Positions 1 to 7,009 of a DNA stretch of 36,091 bases are shown here, piece after piece. The translations under genes and the position numbers were made by a program. The stretch covers positions 1 through 36,091 of the forward strand of contig JAKQFQ010000164.1 in assembly GCA_029558315.1 (NCBI GenBank), given 5' to 3'. Source of the stretch: Bacillota bacterium (GTDB lineage: Bacteria > Bacillota > Clostridia > Lachnospirales > Lachnospiraceae). The notes under the pieces were generated by a model. The model was not told the DNA's origin. It worked only from the letters and a program-made list of their open reading frames with translations, and searched no databases. The stretch's first letter is position 1. Each line of letters begins with the position of its first letter.

Positions 1-1
1 G

Positions 2-967
2 GCGATTTCAGAGAATGAAGCGCAAGCAACAGATCCTGAGAATTTTAGTAATCTTGTAATTGCACAGGTTACCAATTATGTTAATGTCAGAGATATTCCA
101 AGCGAGGACGGAGAAGTCGTTGGCAAGTTGTATGATGATTCTGTCGGAAGCTTTCTTGAAGAAGAGAACGGCTGGTATAAAATAACATCCGGCAACGTTA
201 CAGGATATGTAAAAGCAGAATATTGTGTTACGGGTGATGCGGCCATTGCGCTTGCGAAAGAAGTGGGTGTTCGAATGGCAACAGTCAATACAACAACACT
301 GAAAGTCAGAACAGAACCCAGTACGGAATCAGAAGTATTAGGCTTGGTTCCAATCGAAGAAGATCTTAGTGTTTTGGAAGAAGTTGATGGATGGGTAAAG
401 GTATCCATTGAGGAAGGCGAAGGCTATATCTCAACGGACTATGTAATTCTTAGAACAGACTTTGTTACAGCAGAGTCCAAAGAGGAAGAAGAAGCAAGAC
501 TTGAAGCTGAAGAAGCTGCAAGAAGGGAAGCACAGGCAGCCGCAGCCGCACAGGCAGCAGCACAGCAGCAGAGCTCCGGAAGCAATTCTACTTATGTTGC
601 TCCAACCATCAGTGGAGATGGCATGGGAACCTCAGTTGCACAATATGCATGTCAGTTTGTTGGTAATCCTTATGTTTACGGAGGCTCCAGTCTAACCAAT
701 GGTACAGACTGCTCTGGATTTGTTATGAGTGTATATTCGGCATTTGGTGTATCATTGCCACATTCGTCATCTGCAGACAGAAGTCAGGGATACGCAGTAG
801 AAGGTGGTCTTGCCAATGCACAGCCGGGTGATATCGTATGTTATTCCGGGCATGTTGGAATTTACATCGGCGGAGGACAGATTGTTCACGCAAGTACCTC
901 AAGAACCGGTATTATTATTTCTAACGCAAGCTATCGTAGCGTTCTTGCGGTAAGAAGAATTTTCTAA
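2..967 (+). CDS. SH3-domain NlpC/P60 peptidoglycan hydrolase, 5' end cut off by the window
   Basis: The frame is open from base 2, so the gene starts outside the window; the ATG at 128 is internal. The readable part is 321 residues. It begins with a bacterial SH3 repeat (VNVRDIPSEDGEVVG), followed by a second one (LKVRTEPSTESEVLG). These usually bind the cell wall. A Glu/Ala/Gln-rich helical linker comes next, then a C-terminal NlpC/P60 domain. The catalytic Cys is in TDCSGFV and the His in GHVGIYIGGG. Such enzymes cut peptide stems of peptidoglycan outside the cell, so a signal peptide is expected upstream but cannot be seen. The gene ends at TAA 965-967, just before a strong terminator. The family call is sure. 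The exact role (cell separation or turnover) is inference. Confidence 0.93.
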   Translation, partial: AISENEAQATDPENFSNLVIAQVTNYVNVRDIPSEDGEVVGKLYDDSVGSFLEEENGWYKITSGNVTGYVKAEYCVTGDAAIALAKEVGVRMATVNTTTLKVRTEPSTESEVLGLVPIEEDLSVLEEVDGWVKVSIEEGEGYISTDYVILRTDFVTAESKEEEEARLEAEEAARREAQAAAAAQAAAQQQSSGSNSTYVAPTISGDGMGTSVAQYACQFVGNPYVYGGSSLTNGTDCSGFVMSVYSAFGVSLPHSSSADRSQGYAVEGGLANAQPGDIVCYSGHVGIYIGGGQIVHASTSRTGIIISNASYRSVLAVRRIF

Positions 968-984
968 TCATACAGACTTACAGG

Positions 985-1010
985 GCTGCAGCGCAAGCTG
1001 CAGCTTTTTT
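985..1010 (+). terminator. Intrinsic terminator of the NlpC/P60 gene
   Basis: An 8-bp perfect stem, GCTGCAGC (985-992 and 997-1004), closes a GCAA tetraloop and is followed directly by six T. It lies 17 bases after the stop codon. Its stem nearly matches that of the terminator behind hpf at 3677. Confidence 0.92.
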
Positions 1011-1109
1011 ATGTAATGGAAAAAAACGCAAAAAATGCCAGCAAGTAAATGGATATAGAGTCAGGTTTTTGCAGGAAGTATTGTTTCCGGAAATTCAAAA
1101 ATGGAATAA

Positions 1110-1139
1110 TTGACAGATTTTTGTTATGGAAGGTAAAAT
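1110..1139 (+). promoter_or_regulatory. Strong sigma-A promoter for a non-coding transcript
   Basis: The -35 box TTGACA (1110-1115) and -10 box TAAAAT (1134-1139) are 18 bases apart. Transcription should begin near 1146. No credible reading frame with a ribosome binding site follows for more than 300 bases, so the promoter appears to drive an RNA or a very long leader. Confidence 0.75.
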
Positions 1140-1145
1140 ATGCAT

Positions 1146-1345
1146 GAGTAGGAATTGTTTTGTATATACTGGATTTAGGGGGGGCAACTCATGCGAAGCT
1201 GTAGGAGTAGTCATAGGAAAACAACATAATGGAGCGTCCCGGTACCTGTTTGCCGTGGCACTCTTTTTTCGTATGAAAAGTTATGCGTGGAAGGTCTGCA
1301 AGATAGCAATCAATAGAGGAAGGACAAGCAAATGATAACACTGAA
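1146..1345 (+). ncRNA. Probable structured non-coding RNA, possibly the raiA motif
   Basis: This stretch follows a near-consensus promoter, is richer in G and C than the flanking DNA, and has no convincing reading frame. It contains a G-run (1178-1184), the self-complementary GGTACC (1241-1246), a TGCC/GGCA hairpin near 1251-1260 and a CGTAT/ATGCG hairpin near 1270-1287. Known background: the raiA RNA motif of Firmicutes is about 200 nt long and is often found upstream of the raiA/hpf gene, which lies at 3141 here. The segments around ATGCGAAGCTGTAGG and GCGTGGAAGGTCTG look like conserved RNA sequence, but I cannot run a covariance model. The ends are estimates. It could instead be the long 5' leader of the lipoprotein gene at 1479. 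Confidence 0.5.
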
Positions 1346-1382
1346 CCGAACTCAAATAAGAAATGTTATCCTAAGATAGGAT
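1334..1382 (+). promoter_or_regulatory. Two mutually exclusive hairpins downstream of the putative RNA
   Basis: GATAACA (1334-1340) can pair with TGTTATC (1364-1370). ATCCTA (1368-1373) can pair with TAGGAT (1377-1382). The two stems share bases 1368-1370, so only one can form fully. They lie between the putative RNA and the lipoprotein start. A switching or processing role is inference; there is no clear T-run for termination. Confidence 0.35.
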
Positions 1383-1478
1383 ACTCTTTATAATAGTATG
1401 GTGGCGCAAAGGGAAGAACAGGAAGCTTATGGCTATAATGATGTAGTGAGTTAACCCGGAGAGGAGAAAAGATTAGTA

Positions 1479-2686
1479 ATGAAAAAATGTGACAGGATAG
1501 TGATATCGTTGCTTAGCTTATTCGTATTTACAGCATGCGAATCGACAGAGAACATCAGTGCAAATGGAACTTCTGGTAATGCAGCTTCCTGTAATGTTGT
1601 ATCCACAAATGAAGTCAGCGCAAATATAGTCAGTGCAAACCTAACCTGTGAAAACTATGTCAGTGGAAATGCAGCGGTATTGGAACGGTGCAGTAATTAT
1701 TATGCTTTGGTGGATCAGAGATATGAAACCATTGCAGCAATGGGTGATGGAGAAGGCAGAACAGAATTTAGTGAGGATGACTGTCAACGTACCAACCTGG
1801 ATTACTTTGATAATGATAGTGATTTAGATACAGCCAATCTTGTCAGTGCTTATGACGAACGCTTGCAGGAGTATGTATATGGACAGTGGAGGTTTGTAGA
1901 GAGAATTGAGACTCGAACGACGGATGTAATACCGGAAGAAACACCGGAAGATTATATAATAGATGATTTCTCGGAACAGGCAGCGGACGAAATTAAGAAG
2001 AATTGTGTTCTCTATATAGGACCTGATATGGCATATATGATGGGCAATGTTCCATTCACTGATATTGAAGAAGAATTTAGGCGTCAAGTTGTAAGAATGT
2101 ATTATGGGGGAGGTGCCTTGGGGGTTCACTGGCTACCCCAGTATTATATTGCACCAATGGAACAGAATCTTGTCTTGGATTATAAAGAAACATCTTTTTC
2201 TGATTTAAGAGAAAGCGACTGCTTAGCTGAAATAGAAAATCTTCAACGAGTCAATATTGTTACGTCCGATTTTAGTCTTCTTGATCGCCATGAGGCAAAT
2301 TATGCAGTCTTTGATGCGCCACACTGGTCCGCAGAAAAGTTTTATTACAGTCCGTCCGAACCGGATGTTTTGTATATGGAATTTTGTGGAATCTGGAAAT
2401 TAGAGAGGGATTACACAGATTATATGATCCTCGTTATATTGAATGGGATCGGATCGATAACCAGAGATTATTTGTAAGTTTTTATGTTTATTCTAAAACA
2501 TATTTAAAAAACGGGGAAGAACTAACTGTAGCAGATATCGAACAAGAACATCCTGAACTGGAATTACCGGATTTATCTGAGATGTCGTGTGAACAGGTTC
2601 AGGAGTTCATAAATAAATTTGAAGACCCAACCTACGAGATTAATCTTGAACTGTTTGAAGTTACAGATAAGAAATTCTTATTTTGA
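1479..2686 (+). pseudogene. Lipoprotein gene with pentapeptide repeats, broken by a frameshift near 2420-2430
   Basis: The first frame starts at ATG 1479 behind GGAGAGGAG and runs 332 codons to TAA at 2477. The protein has a signal peptide ending in a lipobox (FTAC, Cys20), so it should be a lipid-anchored surface protein. Residues 25-64 are eight tandem five-residue units of pattern x-x-S-x-N. The rest is acidic, rich in Asp, Glu and Tyr, and I recognise no known domain. The natural continuation is in the next frame: GIWKLERDYTDY joins to YDPRYIEWDR if one base is restored near 2427, and that frame stays open to TGA at 2686 (about 400 residues in total). This fits a 1-base deletion, either a real mutation or a sequencing error. 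No slippery homopolymer is seen, so programmed frameshifting is unlikely. Function unknown. Confidence 0.72.
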
Positions 2687-2790
2687 AACAAGGCCATGAG
2701 CATATCACACAGCATTTGCAACGGCAAAAGATAGTCAGGAACCATAGGGAAGTTAAGCAAAACCAGCAAGGGAAAGGGGAGATGTAAAAG

Positions 2791-2862
2791 TTATCCACAT
2801 GTAATGTGAATGTAAAAGACTGAAATTATAAGTTATGAACCAACTTATCAACATTATCCACA
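2791..2862 (+). promoter_or_regulatory. Cluster of three DnaA boxes in the 454-base gap before hpf
   Basis: TTATCCACA, the consensus DnaA box, occurs at 2791-2799 and 2854-2862. TTATCAACA (one mismatch) lies at 2845-2853, directly abutting the last box. All three are on the same strand. The gap from 2687 to 3140 is otherwise AT-rich; apart from these boxes and the hpf promoter at 3003-3032 I see nothing in it, and its antisense frames lack ribosome binding sites. No dnaA, dnaN, rnpA or rpmH is in the window, so this is unlikely to be the main origin. Titration of DnaA, or DnaA control of the promoter, is inference. Confidence 0.65.
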
Positions 2863-3002
2863 AAGAATTATGTCGAAAAAGGTAGAAGCGGGAAGATAGA
2901 AAACAAACGGATGTTTTGTGAAAAAACAATAAAATATGGGAAAATAGCAGATAAAACAGAGAACTCATTGTAACAAAAGAAAAGAGAGCGGATTGCAAAA
3001 TG

Positions 3003-3032
3003 TTGCCAAGCGGTCTTGAGATATGATATAAT
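3003..3032 (+). promoter_or_regulatory. hpf promoter (sigma-A type)
   Basis: The -35 box TTGCCA (3003-3008) and a perfect -10 box TATAAT (3027-3032) are 18 bases apart. Transcription should start near 3039, leaving a leader of about 100 bases before the hpf start codon. The DnaA boxes lie 140-210 bases upstream of the -35 box. Confidence 0.75.
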
Positions 3033-3140
3033 AGAACAATCAGATAAGACTTGAAGATAGTTGGAATCTGTGTCAGGTATCGTTTTCTTATGCAGTATGG
3101 TAAGGGAAGATACCAAAAACCTATGAAAGGGATGATTGCT

Positions 3141-3668
3141 ATGAAGTTTGTAATTGTTGGAAAGAATATCGAGGTCACAGAAGGTTTAAGAAGCGCAGTT
3201 GAGGATAAGATTGGTAAGCTGGAGAAGTATTTTACCCCGGATACCGAAGTGCATGTAACATTAAATGTTGAAAAAGACAGACAGAAGATTGAGGTTACGA
3301 TTCCTGTGAAAGGAAATATTATCCGGTCAGAACAGGTCAGCAATGATATGTATGTATCGATTGATCTGGTGGAAGAGATTATCGAGAGACAGCTGAAGAA
3401 ATATAAGACAAAGCTTGTTGATCAAAAGCAGAACATTGAATTTTTCAAACAGGAGTATATCGATAAAGATTTCATGGATGAAGAAGATGTTAAAATTATT
3501 CGTACCAAGAAATTCGATATTAAGCCGATGTATCCGGAGGATGCCTGTGTACAGATGGAACTGCTGGGACATAACTTCTATGTATTCTGCAATGCAGAAA
3601 CCGAGCAGGTTAATGTTGTATATAAGAGAAAAGGCAATACATATGGTTTGATAGAACCGGAGATTTAG
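3141..3668 (+). CDS. hpf: Ribosome hibernation promoting factor, long form
   Basis: This 175-residue protein binds the decoding region of the 30S subunit and pairs ribosomes into inactive 100S dimers in resting or stressed cells. The N-terminal S30AE domain (about residues 1-100, MKFVIVGKNIEVTEGLR) binds the ribosome. The C-terminal domain (about 120-175, KFDIKPMYPEDACVQMELLGH) dimerises. Having both domains makes it the long form usual in Firmicutes. The frame is open further upstream to 3051, but ATG 3141 fits the family N-terminus and has AAAGG ten bases before it. The gene stands alone between its own promoter and a terminator. The family is also called RaiA or YvyD. Confidence 0.96.
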   Translation: MKFVIVGKNIEVTEGLRSAVEDKIGKLEKYFTPDTEVHVTLNVEKDRQKIEVTIPVKGNIIRSEQVSNDMYVSIDLVEEIIERQLKKYKTKLVDQKQNIEFFKQEYIDKDFMDEEDVKIIRTKKFDIKPMYPEDACVQMELLGHNFYVFCNAETEQVNVVYKRKGNTYGLIEPEI

Positions 3669-3676
3669 GATTTGAG

Positions 3677-3710
3677 GGCTGTAGCGAAAGCTGCAGCCTT
3701 TTTATTTTTG
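3677..3710 (+). terminator. Intrinsic terminator of hpf
   Basis: A 9-bp stem (GGCTGTAGC 3677-3685 with GCTGCAGCC 3690-3698, one G-U pair) closes a GAAA tetraloop and is followed by TTTTTATTTTT. It closely resembles the terminator at 985-1010. Confidence 0.92.
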
Positions 3711-3787
3711 GTCAATCTGTACAGAAAAATAAAATTATGTACTGAAATTAATACACCAGGAAATGGCAGAAATGCCTTAAAATTGCG

Positions 3788-3816
3788 TTGCAAAACAAGA
3801 ATCGCTATGTTAGAAT
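3788..3816 (+). promoter_or_regulatory. Promoter of the butyrate operon
   Basis: TTGCAA (3788-3793) and TAGAAT (3811-3816) are 17 bases apart, with an extended -10 TG at 3808-3809. Transcription should start near 3823, giving a leader of about 65 bases before thl. No other promoter as good is seen before the flavoprotein genes. Confidence 0.65.
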
Positions 3817-3888
3817 GGAAACGGTCGACGATGGCAGGAATAACAGCCGTTTCGTCAAAAGTTAATAAAATAATATGGAGGAAAAGAA

Positions 3889-5076
3889 ATGGCAAAGAAA
3901 ATAGTTTTAGCAGGAGCATGCCGTACCGCAATTGGAACAATGGGCGGAGCATTAAGCAAAACACCGGCTGCTGAATTAGGTGCAATTGTTATCAAAGAAG
4001 CTTTAAACAGAGCAGGAGTTGCTCCGGAAGCAGTTGATCAGGTATATATGGGTTGTGTAATCCAGGCAGGCCTTGGACAGAACGTAGCACGTCAGGCTTC
4101 TATTAAAGCAGGTCTTCCTATCGAAGTGCCGGCAGTTACCATGAATGTTGTATGTGGATCAGGTCTTAACTGTGTTAACCAGGCAGCACAGATGATCGCA
4201 GCAGGAGATGCTGATATCGTTGTTGCAGGTGGTATGGAGAATATGTCCATGGCTCCTTATGCTGTACCTCAGGCACGATTTGGATATAGAATGAACAATG
4301 GAACTCTAGTAGATTGTATGGTAAATGATGCTCTTTGGGATGCATTTAACAACTACCACATGATTACAACTGCTGATAATATTTGCCGTGAGTGGGGACT
4401 TACCCGTGAAGAACTTGATGAGTTTGCACTTGCAAGCCAGAAGAAGGCTTGTGCTGCACGTGAATCAGGTGCATTTGACAAGGAAATCGTTCCTGTTCCC
4501 GTTAAAGTAAAGAAAGAAACTGTTATGTTCGCTAAGGATGAAGGACCTCGTGATGGATCTACGATTGAAGGACTTGCAAAACTTCGCCCTATCAATCCGG
4601 ATGGATTTGTTACCGCTGGTAACGCTTCCGGTATCAACGATGGTGCAGCTGCCGTTGTTGTTATGACAGAAGAAAAAGCGAAAGAACTTGGTGTTACACC
4701 GATGGCTACCTTCGTAGCTGGTGCTCTTGCAGGTGTTCGTCCTGAAGTTATGGGAATCGGACCTGTTGCAGCAACAGAGAAAGTTATGAAGAAAACTGGC
4801 CTTACTATTGGTGATTTTGATATTATTGAAGCAAACGAAGCATTTGCAGCTCAGTCTGTAGCAGTTGGTAAGGATCTTGGAATCGATGTTGAGAAGCAGT
4901 TGAATCCTAAGGGTGGTGCCATTGCACTTGGACATCCTGTTGGAGCTTCCGGATGTCGTATCCTTGTTACTCTGCTTCATGAGATGCAGGAGACAGGTGC
5001 TAAGAGAGGTCTTGCTACTCTTTGTATCGGTGGCGGTATGGGATGTGCTACCGTTGTTGAGAAGTACGAAGCATAA
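3889..5076 (+). CDS. thlA: Acetyl-CoA C-acetyltransferase (thiolase)
   Basis: This 395-residue cytoplasmic enzyme condenses two acetyl-CoA into acetoacetyl-CoA, the first step of butyrate formation. The thiolase residues are all visible: the acyl-carrying Cys89 in NVVCGSG, His349 in GHPVGASG, and Cys379 in CIGGGMG. The length is typical. ATG 3889 follows GGAGG with a spacing of 7. It is the first gene of the butyrate block. A 117-base gap with a large hairpin separates it from crt. Confidence 0.97.
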   Translation: MAKKIVLAGACRTAIGTMGGALSKTPAAELGAIVIKEALNRAGVAPEAVDQVYMGCVIQAGLGQNVARQASIKAGLPIEVPAVTMNVVCGSGLNCVNQAAQMIAAGDADIVVAGGMENMSMAPYAVPQARFGYRMNNGTLVDCMVNDALWDAFNNYHMITTADNICREWGLTREELDEFALASQKKACAARESGAFDKEIVPVPVKVKKETVMFAKDEGPRDGSTIEGLAKLRPINPDGFVTAGNASGINDGAAAVVVMTEEKAKELGVTPMATFVAGALAGVRPEVMGIGPVAATEKVMKKTGLTIGDFDIIEANEAFAAQSVAVGKDLGIDVEKQLNPKGGAIALGHPVGASGCRILVTLLHEMQETGAKRGLATLCIGGGMGCATVVEKYEA

Positions 5077-5094
5077 TTTAATTAGGAAGAAACA

Positions 5095-5132
5095 ATGTGT
5101 ACGAGGGCTGCGTTAGCGGTGCTTGTACATGT
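5095..5132 (+). promoter_or_regulatory. Large hairpin between thl and crt
   Basis: Bases 5095-5111 pair with 5116-5132 around a GTTA loop. The stem has 17 positions with one mismatch and several G-U pairs. It is followed by a weak T-rich stretch (TTTCTGTTT). It may act as a partial terminator or an mRNA stabiliser that lets thiolase be made in a different amount from the rest of the operon; that role is inference. Confidence 0.6.
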
Positions 5133-5199
5133 TTCTGTTTGGGGTAACCTAAAATAATAACCGCCGGGGACAAACCCATGGTAGGAATGGAGGATGAAA

Positions 5200-5985
5200 A
5201 TGGATTACATTTTGTATGAACAGAAAAATGCAGTCGGTATAATTACCATCAACCGTGAGAAAGCATTAAATGCTTTAAACTCACAGGTTTTGGAGGAACT
5301 GAATGCTACATTGGATGCAGTGGATCAATCTAGTGTTAGATGTCTGATTTTAACCGGAGCAGGTGAGAAATCATTTGTTGCAGGTGCAGATATCGGAGAA
5401 ATGAGTACTCTGACAAAAGCAGAGGGCGAAGCATTTGGCAAGAAAGGTAATGACGTTTTCCGTAAATTAGAAACTTTCCCTATCCCTGTGATTGCAGCAG
5501 TTAACGGATTTGCGCTGGGTGGCGGATGCGAAATTTCCATGAGCTGTGATATCAGAATCTGTTCTGAGAATGCAGTATTCGGTCAGCCGGAGGTAGGACT
5601 TGGAATTACACCTGGTTTTGGTGGAACGCAGAGACTTGCAAGACTGGTTAGCCCTGGAATGGCCAAGCAGTTAATCTATACAGCAAGAAACATTAAAGCA
5701 GATGAAGCATATCGCATCGGCCTTGTTAATGCAGTATATCCGCTGGCTGAGCTTATGCCGGCAGCGGAGAAGATGGCAGCAGGAATTGCCAAGAATGCTC
5801 CGATTGCTGTTCGTAACTGCAAGAAAGCCATCAATGATGGACTTCAGGTCAACATGGATGAAGCAGTTGTAATCGAAGAAAAGCTCTTTGGCGATTGCTT
5901 TGAATCAGAAGACCAGAAGTACGGAATGGCATTTTTCCTTGACAAGAATAAGGAAAAGGTAAAAGAGCCGTTTAAGAACTGCTAA
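5200..5985 (+). CDS. crt: 3-hydroxybutyryl-CoA dehydratase (crotonase)
   Basis: This enoyl-CoA hydratase family protein removes water from 3-hydroxybutyryl-CoA to give crotonyl-CoA. Family marks are AGADIGEM (oxyanion-hole loop), ALGGGCEI, and PEVGLGITPGFGGTQRL with the catalytic region. The usual length is about 260. An in-frame ATG at 5194 exists, but the GGAGG at 5189-5193 would touch it. ATG 5200 has a proper spacing of 6 and gives the family-like MDYILYEQ start, so 261 residues is preferred. It lies in the order thl-crt-hbd. Confidence 0.96.
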   Translation: MDYILYEQKNAVGIITINREKALNALNSQVLEELNATLDAVDQSSVRCLILTGAGEKSFVAGADIGEMSTLTKAEGEAFGKKGNDVFRKLETFPIPVIAAVNGFALGGGCEISMSCDIRICSENAVFGQPEVGLGITPGFGGTQRLARLVSPGMAKQLIYTARNIKADEAYRIGLVNAVYPLAELMPAAEKMAAGIAKNAPIAVRNCKKAINDGLQVNMDEAVVIEEKLFGDCFESEDQKYGMAFFLDKNKEKVKEPFKNC

Positions 5986-6018
5986 TTAATTATTTATTAC
6001 ATTAAGGAGGAAGATAAA

Positions 6019-6858
6019 ATGAAGGTTGGCGTTATTGGCGCAGGAACCATGGGTTCCGGAATTGCACAGGCATTTGCAATGACAGATGGTTATGAAGTAT
6101 GTCTTTGTGACATAAAGGAAGAATATGCAGAAGGTGGCAAGGCAAAGATTCAGAAAAATATGAATTTCCTTGTATCCAAAGAAAAAATCACACAGGCTAA
6201 GGCTGATGAAATTATGAGCAAGATCACAACTGGTCTGAATGCAATCTGTACAGATTGTGACCTCGTTGTAGAAGTTGCACTTGAGAGATTAGATATTAAG
6301 CAGAGCATTTTCAAAGAATTAATGGGAATCGTTAAGAAGGATTGTATGTTTGCATCCAATACATCTTCCCTTTCTATTACCAAAATTGGCGAAGGCTTAG
6401 ACCGCCCGATGATTGGTATGCATTTCTTTAACCCTGCTGACAGAATGAAATTAGTCGAAGTTATCAAGGGCGAAAATACACCGCAGGAAATGGTAGATAA
6501 GATCAAAGCAATCGCTACCGAGATTGGCAAGACTCCTGTAGAAGTTAAGGAAGCTCCTGGCTTCGTTGTGAACAGAATCTTAATCCCGATGATCAATGAA
6601 GCAATCGGCGTATATGCAGCAGGTACTGCATCTGCAGAAGATATCGATGTTGCTATGCAGCTTGGTGCTTCTCATCCGATGGGGCCTCTTCATCTTGGCG
6701 ATCTGATTGGTCTTGACATTTGTCTTGCAATCATGGAAGTTCTCTACAATGAGACAAAAGATGAGAAATATGCTCCACAGCCGCTTCTTAAGAAGATGGT
6801 AGAAGAGAAGAAGCTTGGAAAGAAGACCGGTGTTGGTTTCTTCGATTATTCCAAATAA
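6019..6858 (+). CDS. hbd: 3-hydroxybutyryl-CoA dehydrogenase
   Basis: This 279-residue enzyme reduces acetoacetyl-CoA to 3-hydroxybutyryl-CoA with NAD(P)H. The Rossmann motif GVIGAGTMGSGIA is at the N-terminus. The catalytic His lies in GMHFFNPADRMKLVE, and the C-terminal dimerisation domain ends in KKTGVGFFDYSK, as in clostridial Hbd. ATG 6019 follows AAGGAGG with a spacing of 8, and 33 bases separate it from crt. Coenzyme preference cannot be judged safely by eye. Confidence 0.97.
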   Translation: MKVGVIGAGTMGSGIAQAFAMTDGYEVCLCDIKEEYAEGGKAKIQKNMNFLVSKEKITQAKADEIMSKITTGLNAICTDCDLVVEVALERLDIKQSIFKELMGIVKKDCMFASNTSSLSITKIGEGLDRPMIGMHFFNPADRMKLVEVIKGENTPQEMVDKIKAIATEIGKTPVEVKEAPGFVVNRILIPMINEAIGVYAAGTASAEDIDVAMQLGASHPMGPLHLGDLIGLDICLAIMEVLYNETKDEKYAPQPLLKKMVEEKKLGKKTGVGFFDYSK

Positions 6859-6880
6859 GCTGTTCTAACTATGTTTAATA

Positions 6881-6913
6881 TTCGGGTTGCGGCAGGAACT
6901 GTTGTAACCCGAA
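6881..6913 (+). promoter_or_regulatory. Hairpin between hbd and bcd
   Basis: TTCGGGTT (6881-6888) pairs perfectly with AACCCGAA (6906-6913). The inside continues with G-U-rich pairing (6889-6895 with 6899-6905) to a GAA loop, about 15 bp in all. No T-run follows, so it is not a standard terminator. A role in mRNA processing or stability within the 151-base gap is inference. A weaker pair AACCAA/TTGGTT (6924-6929, 6958-6963) follows. Confidence 0.55.
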
Positions 6914-7009
6914 AGATTAAAGCAACCAATCAGGCGATACGCACAATATTTTGACGGTTGGTTATAGAGATTTAATAAGTACAATATAAAATATGGAGGA
7001 ATGAAAATC

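Noticed and set aside
1126-1335. 69-codon open frame in the putative RNA region
   Set aside because: Its ATG lies inside the promoter spacer, upstream of the expected transcript start. It has no ribosome binding site, and the composition does not look like protein.
2384-2686. Separate 100-codon gene downstream of the lipoprotein
   Set aside because: It has no ribosome binding site, starts inside the first frame and reads as the natural C-terminal continuation, so it is a frameshifted part of the same gene.
2791-2862. Chromosomal origin (oriC)
   Set aside because: DnaA boxes are present, but there are only three, and none of dnaA, dnaN, rnpA, rpmH, gyrB or similar origin genes is in the window.
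2753-3343. 196-codon minus-strand frame across the gap and hpf
   Set aside because: It is antisense to hpf, lacks a ribosome binding site, and its hydrophobic content comes from AT-rich complement sequence.
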